Assembly: GCA_963808965.1 (NCBI GenBank)
Contig: CAWEHU010000024.1
Coordinates: forward strand, 5,650-69,649
Length of the DNA: 64,000 nt
Reading direction: 5' to 3'
From: CAWEHU01 sp963808965
GTDB lineage: Bacteria; Pseudomonadota; Alphaproteobacteria; Acetobacterales; Acetobacteraceae
In this document: positions 51,396 through 61,239 of the stretch, in pieces
Layout: every line of letters starts with the position of its first letter
Position numbering within the stretch: the first letter of the stretch is position 1
Notes under the pieces: generated by a model
Told to the model about the DNA's origin: nothing
The model's database searches: none
What the model saw: the letters and a program-made list of their open reading frames with translations, nothing else
Translations under genes and position numbers: made by a program

Positions 51396-52533
51396 GTGCG
51401 GAAACAACATCTTATCGACCCGGAGATTTGCATCAGGTGCAACACCTGCGAACGGCGTTGTCCAACGGGCGCGATCAGTCACGATGAGCGGAACTATGTC
51501 GTGGACGCAAGACATCTGCAGCTTTTGCATGGCCTGCATCCGGCCCTGTCTCACCGGCGCCATCGACCACTGGCCAATGGTCGCCCAAACCTATACTGTC
51601 GGGGAACAGCTCAGTTGGCGCCGCTTGCCGACAGTCGAGCCGACCTCTCCTCATCGAGCGCCTAATAGCCTGTTCACACGCGACAGTCCCGCTGTCGCGA
51701 CGGTCGCCAGCACCCAGCGGGTAACCCAGGAGCCCGAGGAATCCGAGGTCCGGCTTATTCTTCTGGATTTTGGCGCCTGCCGATTCCCATTCCTCGAAGG
51801 ACAAAGCATCGACGTTGTCCCGCCGGGCGAGCGGGCTGATGGCCGAACCCGCGCGATGCGCCTTTACTCGATCGCCTGCGCCCGTGACGGGGAGCAGACC
51901 GGAACCAACACGATGGCGTTGTTCGTCAAGCGGGTGGCGGAGCCGCGTGCGGACGGCACCGTGTTCCGTGGTGTCGCCTCGAACTGGCTTTGCGATCTCC
52001 GGCCCGGTGACCGGATCGAAGTTGTGGGGCCTTTCGGCGAGACGTTCCTGATGCCGGACGATCCGGAGGCGGAGCTGCTCCTGATCGGCACCGGTACGGG
52101 CCGCGCATCCTTTCGCGGCTTTGCGCAACGGCGCTTGCGCACCGCCCCGCACGCGCGCGGACAACTGCACCTGTTCTTCGGGACTCGAACGCCGCAGGTC
52201 TTTCCGACGCTCGAGCCTCTGCGCCTCAATCCGCATTTGTTGCGCGATAGAGAGCTGGTCTATTCGCGGACGTCGGGTTGGGACAGGGAGCACGTTCAAG
52301 ACCGTATGCGCCAGAAGGCCGGCGTCCTCGCCCAAGTGCTGAGGCATGATCGGCTGCACGTGTTTGTTTGCGGCTCCCGTGGACTGGAACAAGGAGTGAA
52401 TGACACGCTGACCCAGATCGGCCAACAGCACGGCGTCGACTGGCCTGTGCTACGGAGAGCTCTGAATGCCGCTGGGCGATACCACGTGGAGACCTATCAA
52501 ATCGCGGTTACGAGTTTCGGTTGGAGGGGATAG
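51396..52533 (+). CDS. boxA: benzoyl-CoA 2,3-epoxidase reductase component BoxA, frameshifted
   Basis: GTG start after AAGGAAGGG. RKQHLIDPEICIRCNTCERRCPTGAI and CSFCMACIRPCLTGAIDHW bind two [4Fe-4S] clusters; then an FNR-type flavin/NADPH reductase (MRLYSIACARDGEQ, LRPGDRIEVVGPFGETFLMP, LLLIGTGTGRASFRG, HVFVCGSRGLEQGVND). BoxA passes electrons to BoxB, which epoxidises benzoyl-CoA. The frame breaks after NYVVDA; removing one A near 51505 gives VVDADICSFCMAC, restoring 378 residues. boxB and boxC are not here. In aerobic benzoate degradation all three are normally together, so the gene looks orphaned. Confidence 0.8.
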
Positions 52534-52917
52534 CCCACGTAGAGTGCAGTGACTCACCAACTTTCGCAAACCGAGGCCGGCGGACTGGACGGTCTCCGAA
52601 TGGCGCATTGACATTTCTATGCGGCGTGAGGCCTCGCTGGAATCCTGCTCTCGTCACGTTGCGATTATCCAGGGTTTCTGCCTGGGGAGCTGCCGGGCTA
52701 AAATATGTACGCGGTTACAGCGGCGCCAGAGAGCGCCGGCTTCGCATGGATCGGGGTGAAGAGAGCAAAGCTCCCCTGGCAGCGTTCGCATTTGGCGCAC
52801 GCTGCCTCCGCAACTTAGCGATTCTCGTCTGCATCTTCGCAGGGCAGTTTGTGATCACGCCTCGGCCCGGAAGCTCAGAAGCATAGGCCGGATTGTGCAA
52901 TTCCAGGGAGGAATGAG
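52534..52917. other. 384-base gap before HPPD
   Basis: Open frames here are not protein-like, and no regulator or RNA was recognised. The right end contains AGGGAGGAATGAG, a strong ribosome site for the HPPD gene. The promoter of the aromatic operon presumably lies here. Confidence 0.4.
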
Positions 52918-54051
52918 ATGGGTCCGTACCCGCATGATGCGCCTGCTGCGCAGGTCACACCGGAGAATCCTGCCGGCACGGACGGCTTCGGCTTTGTGGA
53001 ATATGCGCATCCCGAACCGGCCAAGCTGCATGAATTGTTCCGAATGATGGGCTTCGGACCGGTGGCTCGTCATCGCAGCAAAGCTATCACGCTCTACCGC
53101 CAGGGCGATGTGAATTACCTGGTCAACGAGGAGGCTGGTAGCCAAGCGGTCCGGTTCGCGGCGGAGCACGGCCCCTGCGCCCCTTCAATGGCGTTCCGCG
53201 TCGTCGATGCACAGCACGCCTACCAGCGGGCCCTCGAACACGGCGCCCAGCCTACCGACCCAGCCCAGGGTTCGCTCGCGCTGAATGTGCCCGCGGTCAA
53301 GGGCATCGGCGGCTCGCTGCTCTACTTTATCGACCGTTACGGTGCGAAAGGCTCCGCGTTCGATGAGGAGTTCGAATGGACCGGTGAGCGCGATCCCAAG
53401 CCGGAGGGCGAGGGCCTGTTTTACATTGACCATTTGACGCATAACGTGGGCCGTGGCCGGATGAACATCTGGGCCGACTTCTACGAGCAAATCTTCAACT
53501 TCCGCGAGATCCGCTATTTTGACATCAAGGGTGAGTACACGGGCCTGTTCTCGCGCGCGCTTACCAGCCCCGATGGCAAGATCCGTATTCCGATCAACGA
53601 GTCCGCCGACGAACAGAGCCAGATAGAGGAATACCTGCACGAGTACAAGGGCGAGGGAATCCAGCACGTCGCTTGCGGCTGTCGTGACATCTACGCCTCC
53701 ATTAAATCACTTCGCTCGCGGGGATTGCAATTCATGCCCTCGCCGCCCGCCACCTATTACGAACGAATTGAGGAGCGCGTGCCCGGCCACGGCGAGGACC
53801 TGGCGCGGCTCCAGCGCAACGGCATTTTGCTGGACGGTGAAGGCGCTGTGACCCTCGGCGCCAAGGAAGGCCGGATGACCAAGGTGCTCCTGCAGATTTT
53901 CTCCGCCAATGCCATTGGCCCGATCTTCTTCGAATTCATCCAGCGCAAGGGGGACGAGGGTTTTGGGGAGGGCAATTTCCGCGCACTGTTCGTCTCTATC
54001 GAGGAGGACCAGCTCCGCCGTGGCGTGCTGACCGCCAAACCAGCGGCGTAG
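52918..54051 (+). CDS. hppD: 4-hydroxyphenylpyruvate dioxygenase
   Basis: A 377-residue Fe(II) enzyme that turns 4-hydroxyphenylpyruvate into homogentisate. The N-terminal VOC half starts GFGFVEYAHPEPAKLHELFR; catalytic C-terminal half has YIDHLTHNVGRGRM (His172), GEGIQHVACGCRDIYAS (His250) and FFEFIQRKGDEGFGEGNF (Glu339), the three iron ligands, plus FSANAIGPIFFE. Length is typical. It heads a run with a Rieske protein and an hmgA/fah chimera, that is, the homogentisate (tyrosine) pathway. Confidence 0.92.
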   Translation: MGPYPHDAPAAQVTPENPAGTDGFGFVEYAHPEPAKLHELFRMMGFGPVARHRSKAITLYRQGDVNYLVNEEAGSQAVRFAAEHGPCAPSMAFRVVDAQHAYQRALEHGAQPTDPAQGSLALNVPAVKGIGGSLLYFIDRYGAKGSAFDEEFEWTGERDPKPEGEGLFYIDHLTHNVGRGRMNIWADFYEQIFNFREIRYFDIKGEYTGLFSRALTSPDGKIRIPINESADEQSQIEEYLHEYKGEGIQHVACGCRDIYASIKSLRSRGLQFMPSPPATYYERIEERVPGHGEDLARLQRNGILLDGEGAVTLGAKEGRMTKVLLQIFSANAIGPIFFEFIQRKGDEGFGEGNFRALFVSIEEDQLRRGVLTAKPAA

Positions 54052-54067
54052 CGGGGCGACGATCTTC

Positions 54068-54439
54068 GTGTTTCGCGAGCCGGGACCGGTGCTGGGCCGG
54101 CTGTCCGATTTCCCGGACGGAGCCGTAACTCCGGTCAACTACCAGAAGGCGGGACGGGAGACTGCCCTGCTGGTGGTTCGCCGAGGACATGAGCTGCGGG
54201 TCTACGAGGATGTCTGCCCACACCAGTTCTTGCCGCTGACGTACCGAGGTGGCCGGGTGCTCAGCGAAGATGGAGAGCGGCTGCGCTGCACCAACCACGG
54301 CGCGGAATTCGCGGTGGGGGACGGGCGGGCCTTATCTGGCCCGGTTAACGGATGTGGCTTGACCGCCGTGGCAGTGTGCGTCGCGTCAGATGGGCTTGTG
54401 GTGATCGGCGATGCGGCGGGCCGGGAAGGGTCCAGTTAA
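54068..54439 (+). CDS. Rieske [2Fe-2S] protein
   Basis: A 123-residue protein from a GTG, 16 bases after HPPD. VCPHQFLPLTYRGG and RLRCTNHGAEFAV are the Cys-x-His and Cys-x-x-His pairs that bind a Rieske cluster. VVRRGHELRVYEDVCPH and the rest follow the ferredoxin-like Rieske fold. Small Rieske ferredoxins serve dioxygenases or accompany HPPD/homogentisate genes in some proteobacteria; its partner is unknown. The stop is immediately followed by the next gene. Confidence 0.8.
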   Translation: MFREPGPVLGRLSDFPDGAVTPVNYQKAGRETALLVVRRGHELRVYEDVCPHQFLPLTYRGGRVLSEDGERLRCTNHGAEFAVGDGRALSGPVNGCGLTAVAVCVASDGLVVIGDAAGREGSS

Positions 54440-54454
54440 ATGAGGAGTGTTCCG

Positions 54455-55048
54455 ATGAACGTCATACCAAGCGTGGCATCGGTGTCAGTTGCAGACGGAA
54501 ATTATCTTTCCGGTTTTGGCAACGGCTTCGAGACGGAGGCGCTGCCCGGCGCTCTGCCCGTCGGCCGCAACTCGCCGCAGAAATGTCCGTACGGGCTGTA
54601 TGCGGAGCAGCTCTCGGGCTCACCGTTTACCGCTCCGCGCGCCAGCAACGAGCGGAGCTGGCTTTATCGCGTCCGCCCAACCATCGCCCATTGGGGCCGG
54701 TTCCGCAAAGCGGATATCGGGCTCTGGCGCACTGCGCCGGCATCCGAGGTGGAGCTGCCGATCGCGCCGCTGCGGTGGGATCCGATCCCCATTCCGAACC
54801 AGGAACTGTCCTTCCTGGAAGGCGTGCGCAGCATGACCACGGCTGGCTTCGGGAGCATTCTAGAAACCACGCAGGGCGGAAAGGTCGCCGTCGTTCTGCA
54901 ATCCGGGGAGGAGCAACGTTTTCTGGAAGATGGAGACGAGGTGATTCTGCTCGCCAGGGCGGAACGTGAAGGATTCGTTCCGATAGGCTTTGGCGAGTGC
55001 CGGGCCGTTATCGTGCCCGCCCCCATATCCGGCAAGGCCGCCGATTGA
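54455..55048 (+). pseudogene. homogentisate dioxygenase / fumarylacetoacetase chimera
   Basis: 197 residues in one frame. Residues 15-130 are the N-terminal part of homogentisate 1,2-dioxygenase: YLSGFGNGFETEALPGALPVG, QKCPYGLYAEQLSGSPFTAP, SWLYRVRPTIAH, WDPIPIPNQELSFLEGV, SMTTAG. From about 131 the text is the C-terminal end of fumarylacetoacetate hydrolase: GSILETTQGGKVAVVLQSG, RFLEDGDEVILLARAEREGF, IGFGECRAVIVPA. The iron-binding region of HmgA and the catalytic centre of FAH are both missing. Adjacent hmgA-fah genes fused by an in-frame deletion, near 54845, would explain it. The product should be inactive in both steps. Confidence 0.85.
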
Positions 55049-55266
55049 TGGCCAGTCTCAGTCTCGAGCAGTTCCGGGACGTCAAGGAACGCGGCTTTCC
55101 CGGCTGGGAGACGGCCATGCGCGCGGGTCCGAATGAGGAGCCCTATGTCTGTCCGGCAGACGCGCGGTACGGCGAACCCCGGTTCCCGTTCGGCGCCGCC
55201 CCGCGTTGGCGGGCCAAGCCTTCAAGCGCTGGTGCGCCGATAGCCTTACGGGCGACCACTTCGTAA
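55048..55266 (+). CDS. unknown short ORF coupled to the chimera
   Basis: The ATG overlaps the stop of the chimera (TGATG) and encodes ASLSLEQFRDVKERGFPGWE, EEPYVCPADARYGEPRFPFG, after which composition changes and the frame ends at 55266. Protein-like for about 50 residues; another frame (FKRWCADSLTGDHFVIAGPW) looks protein-like after 55206, so an indel may split a longer gene. No family recognised. The remaining part to 55494 has no other candidate. Confidence 0.35.
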   Translation: MASLSLEQFRDVKERGFPGWETAMRAGPNEEPYVCPADARYGEPRFPFGAAPRWRAKPSSAGAPIALRATTS

Positions 55267-55494
55267 TTGCCGGCCCCTGGACCGGTCTCGTGGTACCTGC
55301 CAGCTCATGGAAGATGTGGCCGCGATACGGCACAGGCTCGAGAGCGCACTTAGGGCTGATTCTCAGGCGCAAGAGCCGGCGGCAGAAGGGACCCAGCGCG
55401 AGGGTCAAGGGTGAGCGGACGAATTGCCTATCACGCGCGATCAGCGAGTTAGAGCCAGGTCGGCGAGACGAGACGATAACAATACGGGGTAGGG

Positions 55495-56857
55495 ATGTCG
55501 GAACTTGCTTCCAACATAGGCGATATGAGCGCGCGGCGCACGCGATATCGCTGGTTCGTGCTCGCGCTGATCTTCGCCATCTACACGGTTGCCTCGGCGG
55601 ACCGGGCCAATATCGGCATAGCAATTCCCTACATGCAAAAGGATTTCGGCCTCAGCAATACGCAAATCGGCACAATCATTAGCTTGTTCGGACTGGCTTA
55701 CGGAGTTTTTCAGATTCCTTCCGCGTTTTTGATAAAGCAGTTCGGGGTACAGCCTGTATCCCCTCCTTCATGATTTTGACATCCATCGCTACAGGATGCA
55801 TGGGCCTGGTCGGCTCCGCGCTGACCTTGCAAATAGATCGCTTCATCCTTGGCGTCGTGGAAGCGCCGCTGGCGAACAGCCTGATCACGACTGTCAACAA
55901 TTGGTTCCCGGCGCGAGAGAAAGGCCAGGCGGCGGGTATCTTCATCTCATCGGCCAAGTTTGGTCCGGTCGTGGTCCCGCCACTTGGGGCGCTGATCATC
56001 CTGCACTTCGGATGGCAATATATATTTTTCTTTTGTGCGATTCCCGGAATCCTGTTCTCGCTCGTCTGGTTCGCTATGGTCCCGAATGACCCGGCCAACA
56101 GCCGCCTCTGCTCGGAGGCAGAGGTGGACTACATTCACGAGCGCGGTGAAGCGCCAACCGTCGGAAAGCCGAAACCCGAGGGTCCTCATGGCGAGGGCAC
56201 GCCCGGCTTCGTGTGGCTCGACCGGATCATCCGCGCCCGCGCGATGCGGCCGATTGATACGGTCGCCGGCCTCATGCGGAGCTGGACGGCCTGGGGTGTC
56301 GCGGTGGGCTACTTCTTTGTCCAGGGCACAATCAGCGTCATTTTGGCTTGGTTGCCGACCTATCTGGCGACGGTGAAGCAGTTCTCCATCCTGAAGGTCG
56401 GCTTCGTGGCTGCGGCGCCGTTCGTGGGCGCGGTGGCGGGCAACATCGTCGGTGGCTGGCTTTCGGATCGCGTGTTTCACAAGCGCCGCAAGCCGACGAT
56501 GATGATCTCCACTATCGCTACGGTTATTATGATGTACGCTCTGGTATATGCCCCGAGCGACCCGGTGATGCTGGCCCTAATCCTTTTCCTTACCGGCCTT
56601 CTGCTCAGCTTCGGCTTCTCCGCATTTGGGATTATCCGTCGGCCCTGACCTCGAAGGAGGTGTTCCCGATCGGGGCGGCTCTGGTCAATACCTGTGGCCA
56701 ACTCGGAGCGGCTGCCCTTCCATTCGCGGTCGGGATGATTTTGGACCGGGCAGACTGGAGTGCGGTGTTCTTGTTCCTATCCGGCTGCTCCTTCGCCGCG
56801 CTCATCTTGCTGGTAACCATCATCGAACCACTTGAGGCGAAGACGAAGCAAGCGTGA
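55495..56857 (+). CDS. MFS transporter (ACS-like), two frameshifts
   Basis: Three consecutive frames form one 12-helix carrier: RYRWFVLALIFAIYTVASADRANIGIAIP and GLAYGVFQIPSAFLIKQFG; after a one-base loss near 55745 FILGVVEAPLANSLITTVNNWFPAREKGQAAGIF, KFGPVVVPPLGALIILHFGW, WTAWGVAVGYFFVQG; after another lost base near 56622 (SAFWDYPSALTSKEVFPIGAALVNTCGQ in separate frames) to LILLVTIIEPLEAKTKQ. Repaired length is 454 residues. The D-R-A-N opening and N-x-W-F-P-x-R-E-x-G motif fit the anion:cation symporter family that imports aromatic or sugar acids. It is upstream of the LysR gene. Confidence 0.8.
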
Positions 56858-57030
56858 CTGCGGGCGACAGTGGCGTTCGACCATCCTTCATACGGTGCTC
56901 CCCTATCGGTCCACGAGGGTTACTCTGAAACGGCTGGGCAATCTCGTAGCAAGGCCACTTCCTACCAGCTCTTGACAGCACCAATGCAGGGATCGTTGTG
57001 CATTTGGGAGGGTTCGGGAAAACTCCGAAA

Positions 57031-57983
57031 ATGCGCACGCTGCCGGACTGGGTCACACTCCGGAATCTTCCTTGCCGCTCTCGAACTCGGCAGCATCACC
57101 CGGGCAGCTGAGCGCTGCGGCATCGCGACCGCGGCGGCGGCGAAACGGGTACAGGAACTCGAGCTCGATTGCGGTGTGTCACTCATCGAGCGCGGAGCAC
57201 GCGGAGTTCGTCCCACCCCTGCCGGCGAGGCCTTTGCCCGCTACGCGCGGGCGCTGCTCGACCTTGCTGCCCGCCTCGCGGCTGACCTTGATGCGTTAGC
57301 GGCCGGTGGCCTCGGGAGCGTCAGTCTACATGCGACGGCCTCTGCCTTCGGCGGCCACGAACTCGCGGACGAGCTTGCCGCCTTTGCTGGTAAGCAGCAT
57401 GGCATTCAAGTAGAGCTACGGGAAGACACGAGTCTGCGGGATCCTGCAAGACTTGCTCGAGGGGCGGGCCGATCTCGGCATCATCACGAGCGGCAGCCGG
57501 ATTCCGCTGGGGCTCTATGGACATCGCTGGCGGAAAGATCGCTTGCTCGCGGTGGTCACAAGCAATCATCCGCTCGCTTCGTGCGCATCGGTGAGTTTCG
57601 AAGAAGTGCTGAGATACCCGCTCATCGGCGCTGTCGCGAGGGGTACGCTGGCGCTGCTGCTCGAAGATAGGGCGGAACGACTGGGTCGACGGGTTCGCTA
57701 CCGCTTCCATGTCGAGAGCACGGATGCGGCCCGTCGTCTGGCGGCGGCGGGTCATGGGATCACGGTCATGCCGGATGGCTTGGTGCGCCCGTACGAGGCG
57801 ACATTCGGATTGCGCGGAATCCCCATCGCCGAGCGTTGGGCGCACCGTCAATTGCGGCTGGTGGCTCGCGCGCCCGACATGCTGCCAGTGCCCGCCCGTT
57901 TGCTGCTTGACCATCTTCTCAAACCGGCAAAGGTTAGCGACACCAAGCCTTCGCCCACCGCGGACGCACCCCCCGCCGCTTAG
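57031..57983 (+). CDS. LysR-family regulator (first copy), two frameshifts
   Basis: ATG at 57031 gives MRTLPDWVTLR; one extra A near 57063 shifts into FLAALELGSITRAAERCGIA, AAAKRVQELELDCGVSLIERGARGVRPTPAG (winged HTH), VELREDTS; a second extra base near 57440 shifts to LEGRADLGIITSGSRIP, YGHRWRKDRLLAVV, AAGHGITVMPDGLVRPYE, LLLDHLLKP. Repaired length is 316 residues. It is a close paralogue of the intact LysR gene at 59185. Ligand and targets unknown; placement suggests control of the MFS, lyase and CoA-transferase genes. Confidence 0.78.
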
Positions 57984-58096
57984 CGCTTCTCCTCCGCGCC
58001 TAGAGCGGGATGAAATCACCCTAAATCGGCTTTTTTTCGGATTCCGCGACGCGGGCGCGATCTAATTCAAGATGCTGGCTGGGCGGGAGGCCAGCA

Positions 58097-59045
58097 TTGA
58101 TGGCCCGAGCTTACTCGAATGACCTGCGCGAACGTGTGGTGGCGGCGGTAGAACTGGATGGGATGTCCTGTCGCGAGGCGGCAGCTCAGTTCAGCGTTGG
58201 CGTGAGCACCGCGATCCGGTGGTTGGCCCGATATCGCGGGAGTGGCAGCGTGGCTCCGGCCCAGATCGGCGGCTATAGGCCGAAATCGATCGCAGGCGCG
58301 CATCGAGACTGGTTGATTGAACGCTGCCGGGCCAGCACTTTCACGCTGCGCGGGTTGGTGGCGGAATTGGCAGAGCGCGGGCTCAAGGTCGACTACCGCA
58401 CAATGTGGAGCTTCGTGCACGCCGAGCAACTCAGCTTCAAAAAAAACCGTGCTGGCTGCCGAACAGGATCGCCCCGACGTCGCGCGCCGTCGGGCGCAGT
58501 GGCGAACGTATCAGCCGCGGATTGACCCCGACCGCCTGGTCTTTATCGACGAGACCTGGACCAAGACCAACATGGCGCCGCTGCGCGGCTGGGGGCCACG
58601 CGGGGCACGGCTGCGCAGCAAGGTTCCATACGGACACTGGAACACCATGACCTTCGTCGCGGCGCTGCGCCGTGACCGCATCGAGGCGCCGTGGCTGCTG
58701 GATCGGCCAATGAACGCTGACAGCTTCCGCATCTATGTCGAGCAGGTGCTCGCGCCGACCTTGCGGCCCGGCGACTTGGTCATTGCCGATAACCTTGCCA
58801 GCCACAGACGACCCGATATCCGCGCCGCCATCCGCCGCGCCGGTGCGAAGCTGTTCCTTCTGCCGAAATACTCTCCCGACCTGAACCCGATCGAACAGGT
58901 GTTTGCCAAGCTCAAGCACCTGCTGCGGAACACCGCGGCTCGGACCAAAACCGCCATGACAGAAGCCATCGGCAAACTCCTGGAAACCTTCACTTCGGAC
59001 GAATGTAACAACTACTTCAAAGCCGCCGGATACGCTTCAACCTAA
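58097..59045 (+). CDS. IS630 transposase, two frames joined at an A8 run
   Basis: First frame (TTG at 58097 or ATG at 58100): ARAYSNDLRERVVAAVELDG, SCREAAAQFSVGVSTAIRWL (HTH), TLRGLVAELAERGLKVDYRT, AEQLSFKK. Second frame: TVLAAEQDRPDVARRRAQW, RLVFIDETWTKTNMAPLRGW (first catalytic Asp), LVIADNLASHRRPDI (second), PKYSPDLNPIEQVFAKLKHLL (Glu). Joining requires a +1 change at eight consecutive A residues. In many IS630 elements such an A-run causes programmed slippage, so the complete DDE enzyme is made at low level. Confidence 0.85.
58439..58446 (+). promoter_or_regulatory. A8 slippery run in the IS630 transposase
   Basis: Eight A residues in TTCAAAAAAAACCG at the junction of the two transposase frames. 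Losing or skipping one A fuses S-F-K-K to T-V-L-A-A-E-Q. Transcriptional or ribosomal slippage at such runs is known for IS630-type elements; a random indel cannot be excluded. Confidence 0.55.
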
Positions 59046-59184
59046 ACCCATCCCGCTCTAACAGAGGCAATTACAGCTCGAACGCCGCCGCCGCTCTGTC
59101 GGAAACAGAGGCGGCCCCGCACCGGATCTCAGCTTTTGCCCCGCAATCGTTGGGTCCGGTCGATACGGCGCAACGAGGGAGGGT

Positions 59185-60111
59185 ATGGACATGCGGATGC
59201 CACCCGATTGGGTGACGTTGCAAATCTTTCTTGCGGCCATCGAGCTCGGAAGCATCACACGAGCGGCTGATCGCTGCGGTATAGCGATTGCGGCAGCGGC
59301 AAAGCGCATGCAGGTGCTGGAGACGGATTGTGGCATTCCCCTCTTGGAGCGAGGCGCTCGCGGGGTTCGGCCCACTGCCGCTGGCGAGGCATTCGCTCGC
59401 CACGCCCGAGCGCTGCTCGACCTCGCCGACCGTCTGGCAGCTGATCTGCACGACTTCGCGGCCGGCAGCCTTGGCAGCGTGCGGCTTGGCGCGATCCCGT
59501 CCGCGCTTGCCGGGCGCGATCTCTCCGAAGTGCTCGCCACCTTCGCCGCGGAACGCCCTGCGATCCAGATTGAGCTGCGCGAGGACACAAGTCCGTCAAT
59601 CCTTCGGGATTTGCTGGAGGGGCGCGCCGACCTTGGGATTGTTACCACGGAAAGCTGCGCACCGCCCGGGCTGGAAAAGCATTTATGGCGGCAAGAGCGC
59701 CTGCTCGCCGTTTTTGCGAGCGATCACCCGCTCGTCTCCAGATCGTCCGTGAGCTTCGACGAGCTGCTCAACTATCCTTTGATCGGCGCACAAGAAGGTT
59801 CCTCGCTTTCCCTTCTGCTGGAAGACGCGGCGCAGCGTCTCGGCCGGCAGCTCCGTTACCGCTTTCGCATGACAAATACGGATGCAACTCGGCGACTTGT
59901 TGCCGCAGGCCACGGCCTTACGATCATGCCTGAGGGTGTGGCACGGCCTTATGAGACAGCACTCGGTTTGCGCGGGATACCGCTTAGTGACGCGTGGTCT
60001 CGCCGTCGGCTTCGTCTCGTTGCCCGAACCGCGGAAGTGCTGCCGCCGCCCGCGCGCCTGCTGCTCGATCATCTGCTCAGCTCCGTGCCAGTCACGGCGG
60101 AGCAGGGCTGA
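59185..60111 (+). CDS. LysR-family regulator (second copy, intact)
   Basis: A 308-residue regulator. Winged HTH: DWVTLQIFLAAIELGSITRAADRCGIA and LETDCGIPLLERGARGVRPT. The effector domain follows (LREDTSPSILRDLLEGRADLGIVTT, HLWRQERLLAVFASDHPLV, GHGLTIMPEGVARPYE). About two thirds identical by eye to the frameshifted copy at 57031, with which it flanks the IS630 element. 100 bases before the HMG-CoA-lyase-type gene on the same strand. An ATG at 59191 is an alternative start. Confidence 0.88.
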   Translation: MDMRMPPDWVTLQIFLAAIELGSITRAADRCGIAIAAAAKRMQVLETDCGIPLLERGARGVRPTAAGEAFARHARALLDLADRLAADLHDFAAGSLGSVRLGAIPSALAGRDLSEVLATFAAERPAIQIELREDTSPSILRDLLEGRADLGIVTTESCAPPGLEKHLWRQERLLAVFASDHPLVSRSSVSFDELLNYPLIGAQEGSSLSLLLEDAAQRLGRQLRYRFRMTNTDATRRLVAAGHGLTIMPEGVARPYETALGLRGIPLSDAWSRRRLRLVARTAEVLPPPARLLLDHLLSSVPVTAEQG

Positions 60112-60210
60112 GCGTCCGCGCGGTGCGAACGGTCCGTTCGCCAATGAGCGCTTCTCGTCCAAATCGTCGGCTGGCAGCTTGGTCCCGGAGAGGAAAGCCC
60201 GAGGTCAATA

Positions 60211-61178
60211 ATGCAAGACAATTCGGTCAAAGTCGTGATCCCCGCCGGGAAAGCCGTGACAGTCCGCGAAGTAGGCCCGCGGGACGGGCTGCAAATGGCC
60301 AAATCCATCATGCCCACCGAGGCGAAGCTGCGTTGGATCGCTTCCATGGCCGAAGCCGGGGTCCGAGAGATGGAAGTGGCGAGCTTCGTGCCGCCCGCCA
60401 CCATGCCGCAGATGGCCGACGCTGCCGAGGTAACCGAGTCGGTTCGTGCTGCCCATCCGCAGCTTTTCGTCGTCGCTCTCGCCCCCAATCTGCGCGGCGC
60501 ACAAAACGCCGCTGCGGCAGGCGCGAATCCATTATCATGCCCGTCTCGGCCAGCGAGGCCCATAGCCGCTCGAATGTGCGCCGTTCGCGGGATGACCAGG
60601 TGGCAGAACTTGGACGTGTGGTTGCCTGGGCGAAGACGCTGGGGTCCGATGCACCGAGGATCGAGGGCGGGATCGCCACCGCCTTCGGATGTTCTCTCCA
60701 AGGTGAAGTCCCCGAGAAAGACGTGATCCGGCTCGCAGTCGCGCTGGTTGAGGCCGGTGCGGACGTGATCGGCCTCGCGGATACGCTTGGGTACGCGACC
60801 CCGTCCCAGGTGCGACGCGTCGTCCGAGCGGTGCGCGCCGAAATCGGTGACGAGCGACTGGGCAACCTGCATCTACACGACACGCTAGGTACTGCATTGG
60901 CGAATTGCCTTGCCGGACTGGACGAAGGCGTGCGTGGCTTCGACGCCGCGTTAGGCGGTCTCGGCGGATGTCCGTTCGCTCCCGGCTCGGTCGGGAACGC
61001 AGCGACGGAGGACCTCGTGTACCTGCTGGAATCCGAGGGGTTCGATACCGGCATCGACCTGCAGCTGCTGCTCGCAGCGCGACAAGTGCTGCGCGACAAT
61101 CTGCCCGGCGAAACCCTGCATGGCCGTACGGCCGCCGCCGGCGTGCCGCGTACTTACCGGCTCGCAAGAGCTGCCTGA
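60211..61178 (+). CDS. hydroxymethylglutaryl-CoA lyase family protein, frameshifted
   Basis: VTVREVGPRDGLQMAKSIMP and MEVASFVPPATMPQM open the TIM barrel (R-D-G-L-Q substrate/metal site). The frame breaks after AAAAGAN; adding one base near 60527 gives IIMPVSASEAHSRSNVRR, then GCSLQGEVPEKDVIRLAV, VIGLADTLGYATPSQ, NLHLHDTLGTALAN (metal His), GLGGCPFAPGSVGNAATEDLV (catalytic Cys loop). Repaired length is 322. The enzyme cleaves a 3-hydroxy-3-methyl acyl-CoA to acetyl-CoA or pyruvate and a keto acid. With the CoA-transferase next door it probably degrades a branched hydroxy-dicarboxylate; the exact substrate is open. Confidence 0.85.
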
Positions 61179-61239
61179 CGGAGAAGCGAGCTTGTCTTTC
61201 CCGAATGATGCCGACGACGGAGCAGCTTAATGTCAGTCA

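Larger units (their letters stand above)
58001..59060 (+). mobile_element. IS630-family insertion sequence
   Basis: A 1060-base element bounded by TAGAGCGGGATG at 58001-58012 and its exact reverse complement at 59049-59060; the outer TA at each end fits the TA target duplication of IS630/Tc1 elements. Both ends and the two-part transposase are present, so it appears recent or still mobile. It sits between two paralogous lysR genes without damaging either. Confidence 0.85.

Noticed and set aside
52521..52886. A 121-codon plus-strand frame before HPPD
   Set aside because: It overlaps the boxA end, lacks a ribosome site, and the composition does not resemble a protein.
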